DNA of 64,000 bases from Burkholderiaceae bacterium (GTDB taxonomy: Bacteria; Pseudomonadota; Gammaproteobacteria; Burkholderiales; Burkholderiaceae_E), in assembly GCA_021463505.1 (NCBI GenBank), contig JAJTYR010000013.1, forward strand, positions 1 through 64,000. Direction: 5' to 3'. Position 1 is the stretch's first letter; every line of letters begins with the position of its first letter. This document shows, piece by piece, positions 37,809 through 46,305 of the stretch. The notes beneath the pieces are model-generated. The model searched no databases, had not been told where the DNA came from, and saw only the letters and a list, made by a program, of their open reading frames with translations. Position numbers and translations under genes: made by a program.

Positions 37809-39260
37809 ATGAAGCTGAACGCGGCCTCACTGCTGCTGTCGAATGGTCGTGAGGGGGACACCGCCCTTCTCTGTGGCGGGCAAACGCGTACCTTCGGTCA
37901 ACTGCGCGATGCGGTGGCCCGTGCTGCGGCAGTATGGTGCAGGCGCGGATTGAAGCCCGGGGACCGGATTGCCGTCGCGGTGCCCGACGGATTTGCCTGG
38001 GTCGATGCGGTGCTCGGCTGCATCTGGGCGGGCGGCGTCGCAGTGCCGATCAATCCGCGCTTTGCCGAAAACGACTGGGCGGCGGTTCTGGAGGAGGCCG
38101 GCTTCCGCTTCGTGCTGGCCGAAGCCGACCATCGTCTTCCCCGGGCACACGACACATCGGTGGTGACGCCCGACGAGTTGATCGCCGATCAGGGAGCGTG
38201 CGATCCGGTCGAGGCAATGCAGGTCGAGCCCACGCAACCGGGCATGTGGGCGTACTCGTCGGGCACGAGCGGCAAGCCCAAGGCGATCGTTCACGGACAT
38301 CGCTTCGCCATCGAGATCGAGCGCATCATCCGCGAAGTGGTCGGTGTCGACCGCAGCGACCGCCTCTTCGCCACGTCGAAGCTGTTTTTTGCATATCCCC
38401 AGACGAATTCGCTGTTCGCGGGACTGAAACTCGGCGCCTCCGTCGTGCTCGACCCGCGTTGGCCCACAGGCGCCGACGTGGCCGCGACCGTCTCGGCCAC
38501 GCGCCCCACTGTCCTGTGCAGTGTGCCTTCCCTGTATCGCAATCTGCTGAAGGAGGGACTGGCCGAGGAACTCGTGCGCAACGGCGTGCGCCGGTTCGTC
38601 TCGGCCGGCGAGGCCCTGTCGGTCGATCTGAGAGAAGAATGGCGGCGGCACACGGGGGCCTCGATCGTCAACGGTTATGGCGCGTCGGAGACGCTCGTTC
38701 TGGTGCTGACCGACCGCGACGACGGGCGCGGTCTGCAGCCGTCGCCGGGCATCAGCGTCACGCCGCTGAACAAGGGGGCCGATACCTCCCCGACACGCGT
38801 GTGCATCGGCGGCTCCGCGATCGCGCTCGGCTACCTGAACCGGCCACTCGAACAGGCCGAGCATTTCCGCGACGGCATGTTCTGCCCGAGCGATCTGTTC
38901 GAAATCCGGGAGAACGGTTCGTTTCGTTTCGTCGGCCGCGAGGGCACGCTGGTCAAGGTGCACGGCCGCTGGGTCGACCTGGTGGCGATCGAGGAAAAGC
39001 TCGCCGTGGTCTGCCCGGAAGTCCTGGAAGTGGCGGCTGTCCTGGTCCCCGACGCCGACGGGCTCGATACGATTGCCGTGTTCTACGTGCCGCGAAGCGG
39101 TGTCGGCCAGGCAGACCTGGAGGCGTCGCTGCGCGCACACACCAGTTCGATGCCGTCGTATCAGCGTCCCCGGCAGTTCCACGCCGTCGACACGTTGCCA
39201 CGCACACCCACCGGGAAGTTGTTGCGGCGCAGGTTGCAGGAAATCCACCTGAATTCGTAA
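37809..39260 (+). CDS. AMP-dependent CoA ligase, benzoate/aryl-CoA ligase-like
   Basis: WAYSSGTSGKPKAIVHGH, KLFFAYPQTNSLFAGLKLGASVVLDPRWPT, LPRTPTGKLLRRRLQE. Confidence 0.87.
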   Translation: MKLNAASLLLSNGREGDTALLCGGQTRTFGQLRDAVARAAAVWCRRGLKPGDRIAVAVPDGFAWVDAVLGCIWAGGVAVPINPRFAENDWAAVLEEAGFRFVLAEADHRLPRAHDTSVVTPDELIADQGACDPVEAMQVEPTQPGMWAYSSGTSGKPKAIVHGHRFAIEIERIIREVVGVDRSDRLFATSKLFFAYPQTNSLFAGLKLGASVVLDPRWPTGADVAATVSATRPTVLCSVPSLYRNLLKEGLAEELVRNGVRRFVSAGEALSVDLREEWRRHTGASIVNGYGASETLVLVLTDRDDGRGLQPSPGISVTPLNKGADTSPTRVCIGGSAIALGYLNRPLEQAEHFRDGMFCPSDLFEIRENGSFRFVGREGTLVKVHGRWVDLVAIEEKLAVVCPEVLEVAAVLVPDADGLDTIAVFYVPRSGVGQADLEASLRAHTSSMPSYQRPRQFHAVDTLPRTPTGKLLRRRLQEIHLNS

Positions 39261-39454
39261 CCTGTCGGCACTGCGAACCGGCGACGAGCGGCTTGCAGTC
39301 TGTTCCGTCCGGTTTCCCCCAACCAGAACTCGCTCGAAGGAACCAGATCCGTCCCACCCTGTCGTGCAGGGTCCGGCCATGCCGAAGGGGCGCTGCGGCG
39401 TTCGGGCGATCCACCGATGCATCATTTCCAACCTGCTGACTCGAGGAGGCAACC

Positions 39455-40624
39455 ATGAAGTCGAAGAAGCCGTCTGTCGCCGCTGCGCTGGCATTGGTCG
39501 CGACGTTCGCTGCGGGTAGCGCGCTTGCCGATGTCAAGATCGGTTTTCTCGCCACACTGACCGGTGGTGGCGCGGCCCTTGGCCAGGACATGGTCGATGG
39601 ATTCACGCTGGCGCTGGAGGAACATGGCGGAAAACTGGGGGGGCAGAAGATCGTCTTCCTCAAGGAAGATGACCAGCTCAAGCCCGACATCGGCGTGCAG
39701 GCCGTCCAGAAGTTCATCGAAAAGGACAAGGTCGACCTGGTGGCGGGCGTCACGTTCTCCAACGTGATGATGGCCATCGCCAAGCCGCTGGCCGACGCGG
39801 ACATGACGTTCGTGGGATCGAACGCCGGCCCGGGTCCGCTGGCGGGCAAGCAGTGCAATGCGGGGTTCTTCTTCGCATCGTGGCAGAACGACAACCAGGC
39901 GGAAGTGGTGGGCCAGTTCGCCACCGATCGCGGCTACAGGAACGTCTACATCATCGTTCCGAATTACCAGTCGGGCCGCGACCAGGTCGAAGGCTTCAAG
40001 CGCTTCTACAAGGGACCCGTGGCGGGCGAGGTCTATACGCAGCTTGGCCAGGTCGACTATTCCGCCGAACTGACCACCCTCGCGGCCGCGAAGCCCGATG
40101 CGGTGTACGTCTTCCTGCCGGGCGGGATGGGGATCAACTTCATCAAGCAGTTCCGCCAGTTCGGTCTGATGGGCAAGGTGCCGCTGCTCACGGTCTCGAC
40201 CGTGGATGGTTCGACGCTTCCTGCATTGAAGGACGTCGCGCTGGGCGCCTATGCCGGTACGTTCTGGGGGCCGGATTTCCAGAACGCCACCAGCAAGAGC
40301 TTCGTCGCTGCATTCGAGAAGAAGTACGGCCGGATTCCCTCCCAGTACGCCGCGCAGGCCTACGATTCGGCCCTGCTGATCGACAGCGCACTGCGCAGGA
40401 CGGGCGGCAAGGTCAGCGACAAGGCGGCGCTGCGTGCCGCGTTGCGTGCCGCTGACTTTCCATCGCTGCGCGGCGCGTACAAGATCAACGTGAACGGCTT
40501 TCCGATCCAGGACCTCCACATGTTCGAGGTGGCCAGGGACGGCCAGGGTCGTGTGTCGCTCAAGACCATCGCCACGCCGTTGAAGGCCCACGCGGACGCG
40601 TATGCCGCCCAGTGCAAGCCCTGA
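39455..40624 (+). CDS. ABC transporter substrate-binding protein (Liv type)
   Basis: Signal peptide; DVKIGFLATLTGGGAALGQDMVDGFTLALEEHGGKLGG. Confidence 0.93.
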   Translation: MKSKKPSVAAALALVATFAAGSALADVKIGFLATLTGGGAALGQDMVDGFTLALEEHGGKLGGQKIVFLKEDDQLKPDIGVQAVQKFIEKDKVDLVAGVTFSNVMMAIAKPLADADMTFVGSNAGPGPLAGKQCNAGFFFASWQNDNQAEVVGQFATDRGYRNVYIIVPNYQSGRDQVEGFKRFYKGPVAGEVYTQLGQVDYSAELTTLAAAKPDAVYVFLPGGMGINFIKQFRQFGLMGKVPLLTVSTVDGSTLPALKDVALGAYAGTFWGPDFQNATSKSFVAAFEKKYGRIPSQYAAQAYDSALLIDSALRRTGGKVSDKAALRAALRAADFPSLRGAYKINVNGFPIQDLHMFEVARDGQGRVSLKTIATPLKAHADAYAAQCKP

Positions 40625-40675
40625 TCCGGACGACAGGTTCGCGGGCGGCAGGCGCCGTCCGCGCGGAGGCTTCCG

Positions 40676-41596
40676 ATGAGCCCTGACCTGCTGTTCATGC
40701 AGACGCTGAACGGACTCCAGTTCGGCGTTCTGCTGTTCCTGATGGCGGCCGGCCTGACCCTCGTGTTCGGCATCATGAGCTTCATCAACCTGGCCCATGG
40801 CGCGCTGTACATGATGGGGGCGTATTTCGCCGCGACTGCCTTTGGCCACACCCAGTCGTTCCTGCTCGCGGTGGTGGTGGGTTTCAGCGGCGCCGTGGCG
40901 CTTGGCGTGGTGCTGGACCGGATCGGCTTTCTGAAGCTCTATCCGCGCACGCACCTGGACCAGGTGTTGGCCACTTTCGGCGTCATGCTCTTCTTCAATG
41001 AAGTCGCCCGCATGATCTGGGGACCCGCTCCGGTCTTCATGAGCCTGCCGGATGCCCTGGCCGGTTCGGTGACGCTGCTGGGGCTGCCATACCCGGGGTA
41101 CCGGTTGCTGATCATCCTGGCGGGGTTGCTGGTTGCATTGGGCCTTTACCTGCTGATCGAGCGCACCCGGATCGGAATGCTGATTCGCGCGGGCGCCAGC
41201 AATCGCAGCATGGTGGCGGCCCTGGGGGTCAACATCGGCTGGCTCAACACGTTCATCTTTGCGCTCGGCGCAGGCCTGGCCGGCCTGGCAGGTGCCATGG
41301 TGGGGCCGATCCTGTCGGTCCAGGCGGGCATGGGGGACTCGATCCTGATCCTGACGCTGGTGGTCATCGTCATCGGCGGGATCGGCTCGATTCGCGGTGC
41401 CTTCCTGGGCGCACTGGTGGTCGGCCTGGTCGACACCCTGGGTCGAACGCTGATCCCGGGACTCCTGCGCATGTCGCTTGCCCAGGAGGCTGCCAGCACG
41501 CTGGGTGCGGCGATCTCGTCGCTGGCCGTTTACCTGCTGATGATCGTCATTCTGGCGCTCAAGCCCGAAGGCCTGTTCCCCGTGAAGAACCGTTGA
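40676..41596 (+). CDS. ABC transporter permease (LivH family)
   Basis: AAGLTLVFGIMSFINLAHGALYMMGAYFAA. Confidence 0.92.
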   Translation: MSPDLLFMQTLNGLQFGVLLFLMAAGLTLVFGIMSFINLAHGALYMMGAYFAATAFGHTQSFLLAVVVGFSGAVALGVVLDRIGFLKLYPRTHLDQVLATFGVMLFFNEVARMIWGPAPVFMSLPDALAGSVTLLGLPYPGYRLLIILAGLLVALGLYLLIERTRIGMLIRAGASNRSMVAALGVNIGWLNTFIFALGAGLAGLAGAMVGPILSVQAGMGDSILILTLVVIVIGGIGSIRGAFLGALVVGLVDTLGRTLIPGLLRMSLAQEAASTLGAAISSLAVYLLMIVILALKPEGLFPVKNR

Positions 41597-42597
41597 GGGA
41601 GCGTCGAGTGGACATCGAGACACGGGGCATGCAGACGATCGCTGCACGCCGGTGGCGACCGCAGTTGCGGCCCGCGCTGACCGCCGCCTTGTTCGTGCTG
41701 TTCCTGCTGGTGCCGCTCTACGCGCAACAGACCGGCAGCGACTACGCACTGATTTTCGTCGGCCGGGTGCTGGTGTTCGCCCTCGCGGCTGTCGGCCTGA
41801 ATCTCGCCCTCGGTTACGGCGGCATGGTCAGCTTCGGGCATGCGATGTACATCGGCATCGGCGCCTACTGTGTGGCGATCCTGTCGCATTACGGCATCGC
41901 CAGCGGCCCGCTGCACCTGGCCGCGGTGGTGGTGGTGACGGCACTGGTGGCGCCGCTGGTGGGGTTGATCGCACTGCGTACGCGCGACATCGCCTTCATC
42001 ATGATCACGCTGGCGCTGGCGCAGATGTTCTATTTTCTCGCGCTCGGCCTGAAGCAATATGGCGGCGACGAGGGTCTGCCGGTCAACTTCGTCAGTGCTT
42101 TCGGTCCGTTGACCGGGAACCGAACGGCGCTCTATCTGTCGATCGTGGCGACGCTCGGTTCTGCACTGCTGGCGATGCGCCGGATCATCGACTCGCGCTT
42201 CGGCCTGGTGCTGCGCGCCGCCAGCGCCGACGAGCGACGTGTCCGGGCGGTCGGCATGAACCCGCTGGGTTATCGCCTCGCCGCCTATGTGCTGTCGGCC
42301 GAACTGTGCGCCGTGGCCGGTTACTTCCTGGCGAACCTGACCACGTTTGCCTCGCCTGCCTACATGGCCTGGACGGCATCCGGTGAACTCATCATCATGG
42401 TGCTGCTGGGCGGGGTGGGCACCCTGGTCGGTCCGGTCGTGGGCGCCGCCGCATTCCTGTTGATGGAGGAGTGGTTCAAGAGCCTGACCGAGCACTGGAT
42501 GGTCGTCATGGGACCGGTCATCGTGGCGATCGTGCTGTTCCTCAGGAACGGCCTGTGGGGCATGCTGGTCGATGGCGGGCGCAAGGGAGCATCCTGA
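41593..42597 (+). CDS. ABC transporter permease (LivM family), start uncertain
   Basis: NLALGYGGMVSFGHAMYIGIGAYCVAIL; GGVGTLVGPVVGAA. Confidence 0.92.
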   Translation: MRERRVDIETRGMQTIAARRWRPQLRPALTAALFVLFLLVPLYAQQTGSDYALIFVGRVLVFALAAVGLNLALGYGGMVSFGHAMYIGIGAYCVAILSHYGIASGPLHLAAVVVVTALVAPLVGLIALRTRDIAFIMITLALAQMFYFLALGLKQYGGDEGLPVNFVSAFGPLTGNRTALYLSIVATLGSALLAMRRIIDSRFGLVLRAASADERRVRAVGMNPLGYRLAAYVLSAELCAVAGYFLANLTTFASPAYMAWTASGELIIMVLLGGVGTLVGPVVGAAAFLLMEEWFKSLTEHWMVVMGPVIVAIVLFLRNGLWGMLVDGGRKGAS

Positions 42598-43359
42598 ATG
42601 CAGCCACTGCTTTCGATCCGCGGTCTGGTCAAGCGCTACGGCGGCCTGGTGGTGACCGACCGCGTGGATCTCGACATCCTGCCGGGCGAGATCCATGCAC
42701 TCATCGGCCCGAACGGCGCCGGCAAGACGACCCTGATCAGCCAGATCATGGGCGAGGTGCGCAGCGACGAAGGCACGACCAGCCTCGCCGGGCAATCCAT
42801 CGACGCTCTGGACACGGCCGCGCGCGTGCGTGCAGGCATCGGGCGTTCGTACCAGATCACCTCGGTGATTCCGCACTTCACCGTGCTCGAAAACGCCATT
42901 CTGGCGGTGCAGGGCTGTCGCGGACATGGATTCCACTTCTGGACGCCGGTGACCGAGACCGAATCCCTGGTGAGTCGGGCCGACGAGCTGATCGCCACGA
43001 TGGGCCTGGGCGCAAACCGTGATGTCGCGGCGATGGCGCTGTCGTACGGGCAACAGCGTCAGCTCGAGATCGCGATGGCCCTGGCCGCCGAGCCCAGGGT
43101 GCTGCTGCTCGACGAGCCGATGGCGGGCATGGGCCACGGCGCGACCGGATCGGACCGGATGATCGCGTTGCTGCGCCAGCTGAAAGGGCGCTTCGGCATT
43201 CTGCTGATCGAGCACGACATGGATGCGGTGTTTGCGCTGGCCGACCGCATCAGCGTGTTGTGTTACGGCAGGGTCATCTTCTGCGGTGATCCGGCGGCGG
43301 TGCGCGAGAGTGCCGAGGTGCGCGAGGCCTATCTCGGCGACGAGGAGGTGCCGGCGTGA
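42598..43359 (+). CDS. ABC transporter ATP-binding protein (LivG family)
   Basis: GPNGAGKTTLISQIMGEV, LSYGQQRQLEIAMALAAEPRVLLLDEPMAGMG. Confidence 0.93.
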   Translation: MQPLLSIRGLVKRYGGLVVTDRVDLDILPGEIHALIGPNGAGKTTLISQIMGEVRSDEGTTSLAGQSIDALDTAARVRAGIGRSYQITSVIPHFTVLENAILAVQGCRGHGFHFWTPVTETESLVSRADELIATMGLGANRDVAAMALSYGQQRQLEIAMALAAEPRVLLLDEPMAGMGHGATGSDRMIALLRQLKGRFGILLIEHDMDAVFALADRISVLCYGRVIFCGDPAAVRESAEVREAYLGDEEVPA

Positions 43360-44066
43360 CTGCCCTGCTGGATGTCGAGCAACTCGTGTCGGGTTATGGG
43401 CGCAGCCAGGTTCTCTATGGCATGCAGCTGTCGATCGCGGCGGGGCAGTGCGTCAGTCTGCTGGGCCGCAACGGCATGGGCAAGACGACGACCATCAAGA
43501 ACATCATGGGCATGCACCCGGCGTGGAAAGGCCGGATCTCCTTCAAGGGCGCACCGATCCTCGGCCTGCCGAGCTATCGGGTCGCGCAGCGCGGCATTGG
43601 CCTGGTGCCCGAAGGCCGACAGATTTTTCCCAACCTCTCCGTGCGGGAGAACCTGATTGCGACGGCCGCGGATCGCCACCGCAAGCCGTCGCCCTGGTCG
43701 CTGCAGCGCGTCTACGACCTGTTTCCCAGACTCGCGGACCGGGCGTCGAACTTCGGCAACCAGCTCTCGGGCGGCGAACAGCAGATGCTCGCCATCTGCC
43801 GTGCGCTGATGACCAATCCCGACCTGTTGATCCTCGACGAAGCGACCGAGGGGCTGTCACCGCTGGTGCGCCAGGAGATCTGGTCGGCGCTGGCCAGACT
43901 GCGCCAGGACGGCATGGCCATCCTGGTCATCGACAAGAACCTGGCGCCGCTGCTGGCCCTGGCCGATCGGCACTACGTCGTCGAAAAGGGCCAGATCGTC
44001 TGGGCGGGAGATTCGGATGCGTTCAGGGCCGAACCCGGGATCCAGCGGACCTACCTGGGCGCCTGA
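43356..44066 (+). CDS. ABC transporter ATP-binding protein (LivF family)
   Basis: GRNGMGKTTTIKNIMGM, LSGGEQQMLAICRALMTNPDLLILDEATEGLSP. Confidence 0.93.
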   Translation: MTALLDVEQLVSGYGRSQVLYGMQLSIAAGQCVSLLGRNGMGKTTTIKNIMGMHPAWKGRISFKGAPILGLPSYRVAQRGIGLVPEGRQIFPNLSVRENLIATAADRHRKPSPWSLQRVYDLFPRLADRASNFGNQLSGGEQQMLAICRALMTNPDLLILDEATEGLSPLVRQEIWSALARLRQDGMAILVIDKNLAPLLALADRHYVVEKGQIVWAGDSDAFRAEPGIQRTYLGA

Positions 44067-44106
44067 CGTCGCCGTCGATCGCGACGAACAACCGGGAGAA
44101 CGACGA

Positions 44107-44424
44107 ATGATCACCTTCGTGCGCCGCGTGCGCATGCGCAACGGCTACTTCGACGAGGCGATGGAGTTGCTCAGGAAGCGCAAGGACTACCTGGAGCAGC
44201 AGCACGGGGTCGTCATCGACCTCAGGGTCCGCTTCGGCGGCCCCGTCGGCGAGGTGGCGCTGGTGTCTCATCACCGGGACGCCGGGGAACTGGAGCGCTT
44301 TCGCTCCAGGCTCATCGCGGATCAGGGTTCCGGACGCCTGCTGCGGGAAATCGCGAAAGTGACCCTGCCGGGTGAAACCCACGACGAGATCTGGATGGAT
44401 CTTTCGTTGTCGCCCGGCCCGTGA
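44107..44424 (+). CDS. Hypothetical protein (105 aa) at the end of the transporter operon
   Basis: MITFVRRVRMRNGYFDEAMELLRKRKDYLEQQHGVVIDLRVRFGG...; consistent with a small dimeric alpha/beta-barrel-like fold, unconfirmed. Confidence 0.65.
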   Translation: MITFVRRVRMRNGYFDEAMELLRKRKDYLEQQHGVVIDLRVRFGGPVGEVALVSHHRDAGELERFRSRLIADQGSGRLLREIAKVTLPGETHDEIWMDLSLSPGP

Positions 44425-44464
44425 CGCCGGCGTAGCGCCGGGCGCGGGGAAGTCACGTGTGGCC

Positions 44465-44490
44465 TGCCCGGCCCGTGCGCGGGCCGGGCA
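44465..44490. terminator. Perfect 11-bp stem hairpin between convergent genes
   Basis: TGCCCGGCCCG-TGCG-CGGGCCGGGCA. Confidence 0.6.
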
Positions 44491-44501
44491 TCGGGCGGGC
44501 C

Positions 44502-44894
44502 TCACTTCGGGATGACCGCCGTCGCTTCGAGTTCGATCTTGCCCGGATTGTCCAGCAGGTCGACGACGAAGATCATCGTCATCGCCGGATAGTGCGTGCC
44601 CATGTGCTTGCGCCAGATCTTGCCGAGCTCCTTGCGCGCCGCCATGTAGGCGGGCTTGTCACAACAGAACGCCGTCATCCGGCAGATGTGCGCGGGCTTC
44701 GCGCCGGCCTTCGCCAGGATCGCGATGATGTTCTGCAGCGCCTGGTCGAACTGCGGAATGATGTCGGCGGAGTGGAACTTCTGCTGCGCGTCCCAGCCGA
44801 CCTGGCCGGCGACGAAGACGATGCGACCTTCGGCAGCGATACCGTTGGCGTAGCCGATGGGCGGCGCCCAGCCGTCGGGAAGAAGAACTTGCAT
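44502..44894 (-). CDS. RidA family protein
   Basis: GYANGIAAEGRIVFVAGQVGWDAQQKF, QALQNIIAILAKAGAKPAHICRMTAFC. Confidence 0.88.
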   Translation of the reverse strand: MQVLLPDGWAPPIGYANGIAAEGRIVFVAGQVGWDAQQKFHSADIIPQFDQALQNIIAILAKAGAKPAHICRMTAFCCDKPAYMAARKELGKIWRKHMGTHYPAMTMIFVVDLLDNPGKIELEATAVIPK

Positions 44895-44929
44895 GTCGAG
44901 AGACTCCTTGGTTGCGTTGAGGGAGGAAA

Positions 44930-45451
44930 TCAGTCGGTGTAGCGTGGCGGATCGGGATCGTCCGCCCAGTTGCGATCGGGCCTGGGAACCTTCGCGAGCC
45001 AGGCCTTGATCAGCTCGACGTGCTCGCGCTCTTCGCCCTGCAGTTCGAGTGCCGCCGAGCGCACCGAATCGACGGTGGCCGCTTCGGCGATGCGCGCGAA
45101 GAAGCGCTCGGCGCGCTCTTCGCTGGCCAGCGCGAGCGTCAGCGCATGGTAGGGCTGCATCAGGTAGTGCACTTCGTCCATCGGAACGGTTTCGGGCCCT
45201 TCGAAGCCTTCCCAGACCGCCTTGCCAGGTGCCGGCGGGGCCTTCCAGCCCATCTCCGCCATGATCTGCGTGGCGTGCTTGCCTTCGATTTCCGACATCT
45301 TGCGGAACAGGCTGGCGACCTCGAGATTGTTGTGCGTTTCCATCGCGTCGGCGAAGTCGGCATAGCGATCGGCGGCCTCGATCTCCATCTCGTAGGCCTT
45401 GGCCATGAACTCCTCGAGCGTGCGCGGCGCGTTCGTCTTCCTTGCGTTCAT
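44930..45451 (-). CDS. Ferritin-like/rubrerythrin-type di-iron protein
   Basis: EMEIEAADRY (Ex6Y), EIEGKH (ExxH), EEREHVE (ExxH) di-iron motifs; no rubredoxin domain. Confidence 0.82.
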   Translation of the reverse strand: MNARKTNAPRTLEEFMAKAYEMEIEAADRYADFADAMETHNNLEVASLFRKMSEIEGKHATQIMAEMGWKAPPAPGKAVWEGFEGPETVPMDEVHYLMQPYHALTLALASEERAERFFARIAEAATVDSVRSAALELQGEEREHVELIKAWLAKVPRPDRNWADDPDPPRYTD

Positions 45452-46305
45452 GTTTCGAACTCCGCGCCGATCTCGGCGATGTCGCGCCGCGCGCTGCGCG
45501 GGCCGAGCGGATAGGGTGTGCGGTCACCGACGTAGAGCACACCGATGTTGAATCCGTCGTCGGTCATCAGGCGACGCGCGGCCTTGGCCGGATCCTTCGT
45601 GGGGCCGACCGGTGCCGGCCGTGCCTGTTCCTTCCACGAGCGCTGCTCCGGCCGGAAAGTGACGCAGGGGCTGAGGATCTCGACGAACGAGAAGCCAGGG
45701 TGGCGGATCGCCTGCGCGACGGTCTCGGCGGTGCCGTTGGGGTCGCCCGAAAAGGCGCGGGCGACGAAGTTGGCCCCCGAGGCCAGCGCGATCACCAGCG
45801 GGTGGAACGAGCGTACGCCAGTGCCGCCCGGCGCGAGCTTGGAATCCCAGTCGGGTTCGGTGGTCGGCGAGGGCTGGCCCTTGGTCATGCCGTACACGTG
45901 GTTGTCCATCACGATGTAGGTGAGGTCCACGTTGCGCCGGCACGCATGCAGGAAGTGGTTGCCGCCAATGGAGTAGCCGTCGCCGTCGCCGCTGGCCACC
46001 AGCACGGTGAGGTCGGGGCGCGCCACTTTCAGCCCGGTGGCCGCGGCGAGCGAGCGCCCGTGCACGCCGTGAAAGCCGTAGCACGACGTGTACGCCGGAA
46101 TGCGCGACGAACAGCCGATGCCGGACACCACGGCGATGTTCTCCGGGCGCACCTGCACCAGCGCGAACGCCTTGGTGATCGCGGCGAGCACGGAGTAGTC
46201 GCCACAGCCCGGACACCAGATGGGCTTGTAGTCGGACTTGTAGTCCTTGGCCGCCAGCGGTGCGGCTGCCGCGGCGCGATCGGTCACGCTGACCGCCTCG
46301 TTCAT
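45448..46305 (-). CDS. korB: 2-oxoglutarate:ferredoxin oxidoreductase beta subunit
   Basis: KPIWCPGCGDYSVLAAITKA, GIGCSSRIPAY, ASGDGDGYSIGGNHFLHACRRN. Confidence 0.93.
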   Translation of the reverse strand: MNEAVSVTDRAAAAAPLAAKDYKSDYKPIWCPGCGDYSVLAAITKAFALVQVRPENIAVVSGIGCSSRIPAYTSCYGFHGVHGRSLAAATGLKVARPDLTVLVASGDGDGYSIGGNHFLHACRRNVDLTYIVMDNHVYGMTKGQPSPTTEPDWDSKLAPGGTGVRSFHPLVIALASGANFVARAFSGDPNGTAETVAQAIRHPGFSFVEILSPCVTFRPEQRSWKEQARPAPVGPTKDPAKAARRLMTDDGFNIGVLYVGDRTPYPLGPRSARRDIAEIGAEFET

